This document shows positions 1-4,656 of a stretch of 6,943 nt of DNA, piece by piece. The notes below the pieces were generated by a model, which did no database searches, had not been told where the DNA came from, and worked only from the letters and a program-made list of their open reading frames with translations. Origin of the DNA: Candidatus Shapirobacteria bacterium CG06_land_8_20_14_3_00_40_12. GTDB taxonomy: Bacteria; Patescibacteriota; Microgenomatia; UBA12405. The stretch spans positions 5,910 to 12,852 of the forward strand of contig PEWA01000065.1 in NCBI GenBank assembly GCA_002780135.1. Reading direction: 5' to 3'. Every line of letters starts with the position of its first letter. The first letter of the stretch is position 1. Made by a program: the position numbers and the translations under genes.

Positions 1-93
1 TTCGATATTTATTGTCGGGCCAGCAACACGCATCCCAAGCGGATTTGGTTCAGAGTTTTCATTACTAATAAATCTGTGATTATAGACTGGCAT
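1..93 (-). CDS. Start of a possible retropepsin-like (clan AA aspartic protease) protein, cut by the window edge
   Basis: Only the first 31 codons are in the window; the frame is open to the edge. The start is ATG at 91-93, overlapping the end of the upstream gene by 14 bases in another frame. An AGGT (101-104 on the complement) sits 7 bases before the ATG and is a reasonable ribosome binding site. The visible peptide begins MPVYNHRFIS and ends with GMRVAGPTINIE. From memory of similar gene pairs, a small DUF5678-like protein is often followed by a retropepsin-like protein that begins with a short MPxY/H stretch and a 'GP-x-hydrophobic' strand ahead of its Asp-Thr-Gly catalytic motif. The catalytic residues would lie outside the window, so the family call is inference. 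That a real gene starts here is better supported, by the overlap, the ribosome binding site and the open frame. Confidence 0.5.
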   Translation of the reverse strand, partial: MPVYNHRFISNENSEPNPLGMRVAGPTINIE

Positions 94-337
94 GAATTAG
101 ACCTGAATATAGGGAATAATTCGTTTGAATCGTCTCTTTCTTGACAACCTGTTTAATTAAGAAAGCTTCATTGCCAAACTTTTCAACACCTGTTTTATAG
201 GCATCTACTTCGTTTGTGAATGAACCAAACAATTCTTCTCCCTTAATTAACAAAAATTGATTTTGATAATTTTTTAAAAAACTTTGCTTATTTTTTTCGT
301 AATATTCCAATTCTTTTTGAAGTATATTGTTGTCCAT
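80..337 (-). CDS. Small DUF5678-like hypothetical protein (85 aa)
   Basis: ATG at 335-337, TAA at 80-82. The N-terminal third (about residues 5-26) is charged and helical, rich in Glu, Lys, Tyr and Gln. It is followed by a strand-like FLLIKGEELFGSF (residues 28-40), then a helix with DAYKTGVEKFG and a final strand FLIKQV (59-64). This 'strand-turn-strand, helix, strand' order, with a KGEELxGSF core, resembles the small DUF5678 type of domain, whose function is unknown to me. There is no signal peptide, membrane segment or cysteine, so it is probably cytoplasmic. It lies 28 bases after the hydrolase gene and overlaps the next gene by 14 bases, so it is probably translated together with that partly visible protein. 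A perfect TATAAT lies 5 bases before its ATG and could give it a separate leaderless transcript. Confidence 0.7.
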   Translation of the reverse strand: MDNNILQKELEYYEKNKQSFLKNYQNQFLLIKGEELFGSFTNEVDAYKTGVEKFGNEAFLIKQVVKKETIQTNYSLYSGLIHASL

Positions 338-342
338 AACTT

Positions 343-348
343 ATTATA
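343..348 (-). promoter_or_regulatory. Possible -10 box for the DUF5678-like gene
   Basis: The complement reads GGGGTATAATAAGTT followed directly by the ATG at 337, so a consensus TATAAT ends 5 bases before the start codon. Transcription from it would begin at or near the ATG and give a leaderless message. No TTGACA-like -35 element is visible at a spacing of 16 to 18 bases, and there is no extended -10 TG. The GGGGT overlapping its upstream edge could instead act as a weak, distant ribosome binding site. In AT-rich DNA the hexamer could be chance; the identical arrangement at 1511-1516 is the main reason to list it. Confidence 0.3.
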
Positions 349-365
349 CCCCAATGGTGAAAAAA

Positions 366-932
366 CTACGTTCCAATCTTTTTCTTGAGCGCTTCGAGCA
401 ACTCAGGAAATGTTTTTTGGTCTTGATCCCCTTCCCCACCAAAATGTTGACGATTGGGAAGTTCGTAGTATTCGGAATCCAGTTGTTGGTGGATGAAGCG
501 GGCTTCTTCGATGGGGATATAAGGATCATCAGGGGAGTGAAATTGAAGAATCCACTTTTGATTTGCCTTGATTCTTGACCAATTCCAGGGTCGATCGTAA
601 TAACCACTTAGCCTTTCGTTTTCATCGCCAAAATTGGTATAAGGGGCGCCAACTAAAACTGAAGCATAAATTGAGTATTTCTCCGCGTAACGCATCGCGG
701 CAAGAGCACCGGAAGAATGGCCAATAATTATGGTTGAAGTATCAGCTTTTAATTCGTTTTTCAAAAACGGGAGCCAGATGTCTTGGCGAGCTAACTCACG
801 ATCAGGAAAATCACGCGAGATAACCGATAAATCCAATTTTTCTAATTCATTTTTTAGCCAGGGAAACCAATGGTCAAATACACTACCGCCTCCATTACCA
901 TGAATGAAAATGCATTTTAACTTGTCTGTCAC
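366..932 (-). CDS. RBBP9/YdeN-type alpha/beta serine hydrolase
   Basis: A 188-residue alpha/beta hydrolase close to the usual length of the RBBP9/YdeN (Ser_hydrolase) family. Visible features in order: the first strand and oxyanion loop IFIHGNGGGS (8-17) followed by a Trp-rich HWFPWL (21-26); the nucleophile elbow GHSSG (71-75) with Ser73; the acid in SPDDPYIP (133-140), Asp135 or Asp136; and the catalytic His163 in RQHFGG. The triad is therefore complete. Members of this family are intracellular esterases or peptidases of mostly unknown substrate, and nothing here narrows the substrate. There is no signal peptide. The start is GTG (930-932), the only plausible start because the first strand begins at residue 7. 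It lies 3 bases after the TAG of the flavoprotein gene, so the two are probably co-transcribed and translationally linked. The stop is TAG at 366-368. Confidence 0.87.
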   Translation of the reverse strand: MTDKLKCIFIHGNGGGSVFDHWFPWLKNELEKLDLSVISRDFPDRELARQDIWLPFLKNELKADTSTIIIGHSSGALAAMRYAEKYSIYASVLVGAPYTNFGDENERLSGYYDRPWNWSRIKANQKWILQFHSPDDPYIPIEEARFIHQQLDSEYYELPNRQHFGGEGDQDQKTFPELLEALKKKIGT

Positions 933-935
933 TTT

Positions 936-1505
936 CTAGCCGATTAATAAATCAACCAAATTTCTAATATCTTTTTTTATGTCTGGGTTAAGGCTGTTTT
1001 CGAAGACGTCGTTGAGATTCCCTTTCAACTCACTTTTGGTTTGGAAAGATTTGGTAGCGACAACAGTGCTGACATAGCGGCAATAGAGATTGGCGATGTT
1101 GTTGGTACAAACATCGGTTTCATGAGGCTTATCGGCACCAACACAGATAACGACCGATTTTTTATTCTTAATATTCGGATCTAAATTACAATTAAAAATA
1201 ATATTGCTTCTATCAATAAAATCTTTAAAAAGACCGGGAGGCATTTGAAAATAATTAGGGCAGATAAAAACAAAGGCGTCGGCTTTGACCATCTGGTCAA
1301 TAATTCCCTTCATATCGTCCTGGAGACGACAGCCGGGGTTATGGTTACAGAATTCAACACAGCCGTGACAGCGTTCAATATTTTTCTCCCGAAGTAATAC
1401 TATTTCGTTTTCAATCCCCTTCTCTCGAAACATTTTCTGCATTTCTAAAAGAATGGTTTCGGAATTGCCCCGACGAGGCGAGCCACAAATGGATAGAACT
1501 TTCAT
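936..1505 (-). CDS. Flavodoxin-fold NAD(P)H-dependent FMN reductase, iron-sulfur flavoprotein type
   Basis: A 189-residue protein of the NADPH-dependent FMN reductase / iron-sulfur flavoprotein family. The N-terminus gives the first strand and FMN phosphate loop, MKVLSICGSPRRGNSE. Residues 46-58 carry four cysteines in the pattern C-x2-C-x3-C-x4-C (Cys46, 49, 53, 58), followed by LQDDM. This is where iron-sulfur flavoproteins hold their compact [4Fe-4S] motif. The flavin ring loop is CPNYFQMPPGLFKDFIDR (82-99), matching the family's 'P-x-Y-F...G-x-x-K-x-F-I-D-R'. Expected role: a cytoplasmic electron carrier or quinone/flavin reductase using FMN, possibly an Fe-S cluster, and NAD(P)H. The cysteine spacing differs slightly from the Methanosarcina-type protein as I remember it (x2, x2, x5), so cluster binding is likely but not certain. 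The gene follows RNase J after 6 bases and precedes the hydrolase by 3. Confidence 0.85.
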   Translation of the reverse strand: MKVLSICGSPRRGNSETILLEMQKMFREKGIENEIVLLREKNIERCHGCVEFCNHNPGCRLQDDMKGIIDQMVKADAFVFICPNYFQMPPGLFKDFIDRSNIIFNCNLDPNIKNKKSVVICVGADKPHETDVCTNNIANLYCRYVSTVVATKSFQTKSELKGNLNDVFENSLNPDIKKDIRNLVDLLIG

Positions 1506-1510
1506 GACCG

Positions 1511-1516
1511 ATTATA
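1511..1516 (-). promoter_or_regulatory. Possible -10 box for the flavoprotein-hydrolase unit, overlapping the RNase J stop codon
   Basis: The complement reads GAGGTATAATCGGTC followed by the ATG at 1505. The TATAAT ends 5 bases before the start codon and includes the TAA stop of RNase J. The spacing matches that at 343-348 exactly. Initiation here would give a leaderless message for the left-hand gene group, separate from the RNA-metabolism genes. No -35 match is seen. The GAGGT immediately upstream could instead be a Shine-Dalgarno sequence with a long 10-base spacer, so the element could serve translation rather than transcription. Confidence 0.3.
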
Positions 1517-3263
1517 CCTCAATAATCAGGGGTAGGACCATGGGCTCCCTACCGGTTTTTTGAAGAATAATACCCTCAAGAAAGGCTTGGAGCTCTTCGC
1601 GGATATAGTCAAAATTGGCCGGAGAGCTGGTGACTTCGGCAAATTTTTTTACAATTTCTTTTTTGAGATACTCGATAAGATCGGTGTTTTCTTTCATAAA
1701 AACAAACCCCCGGGAAAGAATTACCGGTTCCTTAAACATCTTGCCACTGTCTTTGTTAAGAAGGATGACAAAGGAAAACATGCCATCTTCGGCTAAGGTT
1801 TTGCGGTCGCGTAAAACAGTGGTGCCGACATCACCAATCCCTAAACCATCGATGAGAACTTTGTGAAGCGGGATATGATATTTAATATCAGCTTTACCAT
1901 CAGAGGTAAAGGTAACGGCCGAATCAACATCGGGAAAGATAAACTGGTCATCACGGTAACCCATGTTTTTGGCCATGGTTTGGTAACTTTTGATATGACG
2001 GAAATTACCGCCGATGGGAAGTAAAAATTTAGGACGTACCAAATCAATTAAAATAGCGTGTTCTTTTTGATAGCCATGACCGGAAACATGAATCTCCTGT
2101 TCTTCACCATAAATAACTTCGGCCCCCATTTTAGACAGAGTGTCAATGAGATCATAAATTTGAGTAGAGGTACCGGGAATGTAGTCGGGAGAGGAAAAAA
2201 TAACTTTGTCGCCGGAACTGATTTTAACCTTGTGTTTACCCATAACCATTTTGGAAAGAGCGGAATTGGGTTGGCCGGCAAAACCAGCCACTAAAAAGAT
2301 AAGTTTGGAGTCGGCAAAGTTTTTGATTCGTTCAACCGGAATAACGTCGGCGTCGGTAAGATTGACATAACCGAGGGTTTGGGCAATTTCAATAGCTTTA
2401 GTGACGGAAAAGCCGACAACAACAACTTTGCGGCCGGCCCGTTTGGCATAGTCAATAGCCTGTCCCCAGCGGACAATGTTACTACTAATCGAGGTGACAA
2501 AAACCCGACCTTTGGCAGTTTTAATATCGTGCTCAAATTTTTCGGCAATTGAAGATTCGGAAGGTGAGAAACCCTCGTGGTCGGCTCCCAAACAGTCCGA
2601 AAGTAGAGCGACGACTTTCTTTTCACCAACCCGAGCAATGTGGGCCAAATCAGAGGGCTTGCCATCGAGAGGAAAAACATCGAATTTGAAATCAGAACCG
2701 TGATAAAAAATACCAATAGGAGTGGTAATGGCAAAATGAAAAGTATCAGGAATGGAGTGGTTGACCCGAATGGGATCAACGGTAAAAGAGCCAACATTGA
2801 ACAAGTCGCCGTTTTGGTAAACCTTGAGGTTGGCCCGGATTTGACTTTCCTGTAACCGTGATTCAATGAGGGCGGCAGCGATTTTGGGAGCAAAAATGGG
2901 AATACTTTTACCCAAAATCGGTAAAATAAAGCGAATGGCACCAATATGGTCTTCGTGACCGTGGGTAATAAAAATTCCTAAAATTCGGTTTTTTCTGTCT
3001 TCGAGGTATTTAGTATCAGGGATTTGCAGGTCCACTCCGAAGGCATCGTCTTCAGGAAAGCCGACCCCACAATCAACAATAATAATTTGGCTTTGGGCTT
3101 CGTTACCGCTGGGAAAATATTCGTAAACGAAGAGGTTTTGGGTGACATCACCAAAACCACCGAGGGAAGCAATCCGGACAAAATCACGGGAAGATCCTAA
3201 ATTTTTAATGGGGCGAGTAGCGCCGAAATACTGTTGAGGACGAAATTTGTTATCAGTAGTCAT
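1512..3263 (-). CDS. rnj: Ribonuclease J (metallo-beta-lactamase/beta-CASP nuclease), divergent active site
   Basis: A 583-residue protein with the length and domain order of RNase J: metallo-beta-lactamase domain, beta-CASP insert (about 220-370), return of the lactamase domain, then a C-terminal domain (about 470-583). Recognisable motifs: VDCG with Asp64; THGHEDHIGAI (100-110) giving the metal ligands His101, His103, Asp105 and His106; VNHS with His169; HGSDFKFD with Asp191; and HVSGHG (392-397). RNase J cuts and degrades RNA from the 5' end in the cytoplasm and matures rRNA. Several usual positions are altered. The 'PVHGE' motif with the last metal-ligand His reads PIGGNFRH (416-423), with Gly418 in place of His; the beta-CASP 'GRSM' reads GFSV (284-287); and the 'DSTNAERPG' region reads DCLGADHEG (223-231). 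The gene overlaps the glycosylase by ATGA, so coupled translation is likely. The ATG has no clear ribosome binding site. Confidence 0.93.
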   Translation of the reverse strand: MTTDNKFRPQQYFGATRPIKNLGSSRDFVRIASLGGFGDVTQNLFVYEYFPSGNEAQSQIIIVDCGVGFPEDDAFGVDLQIPDTKYLEDRKNRILGIFITHGHEDHIGAIRFILPILGKSIPIFAPKIAAALIESRLQESQIRANLKVYQNGDLFNVGSFTVDPIRVNHSIPDTFHFAITTPIGIFYHGSDFKFDVFPLDGKPSDLAHIARVGEKKVVALLSDCLGADHEGFSPSESSIAEKFEHDIKTAKGRVFVTSISSNIVRWGQAIDYAKRAGRKVVVVGFSVTKAIEIAQTLGYVNLTDADVIPVERIKNFADSKLIFLVAGFAGQPNSALSKMVMGKHKVKISSGDKVIFSSPDYIPGTSTQIYDLIDTLSKMGAEVIYGEEQEIHVSGHGYQKEHAILIDLVRPKFLLPIGGNFRHIKSYQTMAKNMGYRDDQFIFPDVDSAVTFTSDGKADIKYHIPLHKVLIDGLGIGDVGTTVLRDRKTLAEDGMFSFVILLNKDSGKMFKEPVILSRGFVFMKENTDLIEYLKKEIVKKFAEVTSSPANFDYIREELQAFLEGIILQKTGREPMVLPLIIEV

Positions 3264-3874
3264 AAATTTAATAAATTAGGATCACTATTAACGATTAAAG
3301 GTTGTGGGTGAAGAAATGAGTCAATTTTAAGAAAGTCAGATTCCAGCTCACGTAACATGGTACCGTTTCGTAATCCAGCTGAGGGATGATAGAGGGGAAT
3401 GAGAGTAATGTCAAGACCCTGCCAGGATAAATTTTTAATTTGGCCGTGAATCCGGCCAATAGAATCATTCGGCAAAAAATAATTTAGAGCGAAACGGCCA
3501 AGGGTGACAATGATATTTGGTTTAATAATTTCCAACTGGGCTTTGAGGTAAGGAGTACAAACTTTGATTTCGTCTGGAAGCGGATCACGATTCTCCGGAG
3601 GGCGATGTTTTAGAATGTTGCAAATAAATACATCACCACGATTGGTGTTGATTTTTGCTAAAAGTTTATCGAGAAGTTTGCCGGAATTACCGACAAAGGG
3701 TAAACCCTCTCTATCTTCAAAAAAACCGGGGGCTTCACCAACAAATACAATTTTTGTTTCTGAATTTCCCGACCCGGGAACCGAATGGGTGGCGGTTTTA
3801 TAAAGCGGACATTTTTGGCATTTAGCCACTAAGTCGGAAACGTATTTTAATTTTTGAGAATTAGAGGTTTCCAT
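3260..3874 (-). CDS. Family 4 (thermostable-type) uracil-DNA glycosylase
   Basis: A 204-residue family 4 uracil-DNA glycosylase, which removes uracil from deaminated DNA to start base-excision repair. Cys19 and Cys22 (CQKC) give the first pair of [4Fe-4S] ligands. Motif A is GEAPGFFEDREGLPFVGNSG (46-65), matching the GE-x-PG-x-x-ED...PFVG family signature. KHRPPENRDPLPDE (89-102) and Cys106 form the second cluster region. IIVTLGRFA (121-129) is the central strand, and HPSAGLRN (163-170) is motif B with His163. In the family the residue before RPP is normally the third cluster Cys; here it is His90, while an extra Cys85 lies five residues earlier. The C-terminal tail (about 186-204) is short and unremarkable. 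TGA at 3260-3262 overlaps the RNase J ATG, supporting the standard genetic code. An AGGA (3885-3888) lies 10 bases before the ATG. Codons 4-10 are shared with the neighbouring NYN gene. Confidence 0.92.
   Translation of the reverse strand: METSNSQKLKYVSDLVAKCQKCPLYKTATHSVPGSGNSETKIVFVGEAPGFFEDREGLPFVGNSGKLLDKLLAKINTNRGDVFICNILKHRPPENRDPLPDEIKVCTPYLKAQLEIIKPNIIVTLGRFALNYFLPNDSIGRIHGQIKNLSWQGLDITLIPLYHPSAGLRNGTMLRELESDFLKIDSFLHPQPLIVNSDPNLLNL
3845..3865 (-). repeat. 21-base repeat, copy 1 (codons 4-10 of the glycosylase gene)
   Basis: This segment encodes SNSQKLK at residues 4-10 of the uracil-DNA glycosylase. It matches 4341-4361, at the same codons of the upstream NYN gene, at 19 of 21 bases. 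The two mismatches are third-base TCT/TCC (Ser) and first-base TTA/CTA (Leu), both synonymous. The frame and distance from the ATG are identical in the two genes, whose proteins are otherwise unrelated. Confidence 0.7.
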
Positions 3875-3923
3875 GTTATAATTTTCCTAATCGCGCCCCT
3901 CGAGCAATTGGGGGAACGATTTT

Positions 3924-4370
3924 TTATATGAGTAGTTGGTCTATTTGAATTTTAAATAAACCTTTTTTAATATCCCAAATTTCCCGACCGATGTGACCTT
4001 TGGTGTAAACAACAACCACCTGTTTGTGGTGAGAGATGAGATAAGTATACAGGGAGGCGAAATCACACTTTCGTTTTTTTATTATTTGGCCGTCAATCTT
4101 ACCAATAATAATATATTTAACCGCCTTAGTAGTTAAGTTATAACCTATTTTTACAATTTTTTTTAGAAATTCTTTGGATTGAGGATTGGTATCGGAACCG
4201 TAATATAGATTAATTAATTTTATTTTGGAATAACTTTTTAAATATCGGAAAAGTTTGGTGGGGTCGACCGGATTGGCAAGTTTGTCGCGCCAACCATAGA
4301 CGTTGGCGTAGTCAATAAACACCGCCGTCTTACTGTTTAGTTTTAGTTTTTGGGAATTAGAAGAGAACAT
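3924..4370 (-). CDS. NYN/LabA-like (PIN-fold) protein with an apparent internal deletion
   Basis: A 148-residue protein recognisable as a NYN-domain (LabA/DUF88-like) protein, a PIN-like nuclease fold expected to act on RNA. The first strand and acidic motif are AVFIDYANVYGW (16-27) with Asp20 and Asn23. INLYYGSD (53-60) is the second strand, and VKYIIIGKIDGQIIKKRKCDF (84-104) leads into the middle. The C-terminal part ASLYTYLISHHKQVVVVYTKGHIGREIW (105-132) is also typical. What is missing lies between. The family normally reads KCDF-D-V/L-E-I..., then a helix and a strand ending in SGDSDF or SGDGDF before this last part; here KCDF joins ASLY directly. About 28-30 residues with two of the conserved acidic positions are absent, so nuclease activity is doubtful. 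The frame is intact. The ATG directly follows the TAA of the cysteine-rich gene (TAAATG), so coupled translation is likely; a 49-base spacer precedes the glycosylase. Confidence 0.78.
   Translation of the reverse strand: MFSSNSQKLKLNSKTAVFIDYANVYGWRDKLANPVDPTKLFRYLKSYSKIKLINLYYGSDTNPQSKEFLKKIVKIGYNLTTKAVKYIIIGKIDGQIIKKRKCDFASLYTYLISHHKQVVVVYTKGHIGREIWDIKKGLFKIQIDQLLI
4341..4361 (-). repeat. 21-base repeat, copy 2 (codons 4-10 of the NYN gene)
   Basis: This segment encodes SNSQKLK at residues 4-10 of the NYN protein and is the partner of 3845-3865 (19 of 21 bases identical, both differences synonymous). The similarity stops on either side: codons 2-3 are TTC TCT here and GAA ACC in the glycosylase, and from codon 11 the proteins diverge. 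It lies ahead of the first structural strand of the NYN fold (residue 16), so it is an N-terminal extension and not part of the core domain. Confidence 0.7.
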
Positions 4371-4628
4371 TTATTTCAGAATACATTTTGAATTTATACA
4401 TACGGCGACACCCGGACAATAACGGGTACAGATACGGCCTTCCGGATCCATGTTTGCCCTTAGAATGGCTTGACAAGTACAAAAGTTGACATCACAATCG
4501 CTATCTTGGCGACAAAGGGCTGGAACGTTAATAATTTTTTTTGATCCAAGGGGGGAAAAGATGATAATCATTGAAGCAAAAAAGATAACAGCCAAAGAGA
4601 GCGGGAAGAGAAAGATCTTGTTTTTCAT
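4371..4628 (-). CDS. Small secreted or membrane-anchored eight-cysteine protein (85 aa)
   Basis: Not a family I can name. The protein begins MKNK, followed by one strongly hydrophobic segment (about residues 5-25, FLFPLSLAVIFFASMIIIF), which is a signal peptide or N-terminal anchor. The remaining roughly 55 residues contain eight cysteines at 39, 45, 50, 52, 67, 71, 77 and 82, starting with C-R-Q-D-S-D-C and ending C-I-N-S-K-C. An even number of cysteines outside the membrane suggests four disulfides or a metal site in a small extracellular knot. The 'C-x-x-D-S-D-C' opening resembles short Cys-rich repeats in secreted proteins of several phyla. No lipobox cysteine is present, so it is not an obvious lipoprotein. 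It sits 28 bases after the Lon-like gene and abuts the NYN gene (TAAATG). The start ATG at 4626-4628 is fixed by the MKNK signal; no ribosome binding site is clear. Confidence 0.7.
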   Translation of the reverse strand: MKNKIFLFPLSLAVIFFASMIIIFSPLGSKKIINVPALCRQDSDCDVNFCTCQAILRANMDPEGRICTRYCPGVAVCINSKCILK

Positions 4629-4656
4629 TTTGGATTAATAATAATATCTAGACTTT

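Noticed and set aside
327..578. A plus-strand open frame opposite the hydrolase gene
   Set aside because: It is antisense to the hydrolase with its complete catalytic triad, carries no motif and has no ribosome binding site.
2291..2944. A 217-codon open frame on the minus strand inside RNase J
   Set aside because: It lies wholly inside the well-supported RNase J gene in another frame and has low-complexity Leu/Pro/Ser composition with no recognisable motif. It is a shadow.
3260..3263. TGA read as Gly or Trp (alternative genetic code)
   Set aside because: TGA ends the glycosylase at a natural ATGA overlap with RNase J, and the Trp and Gly codons I checked are standard, so the usual code applies.
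3875..3923. Possible hairpin (CCCC...GGGG) in the NYN-glycosylase spacer as a terminator
   Set aside because: The stem is only four base pairs around an 11-base loop and no T-run follows on the transcribed strand, so a terminator is not supported.
4629..4656. Frameshifted remains of a Lon protease domain after the ATPase
   Set aside because: Only 28 bases separate the ATPase stop from the next gene, and nothing downstream encodes Lon protease motifs in any frame I read. The protein ends at the domain boundary.
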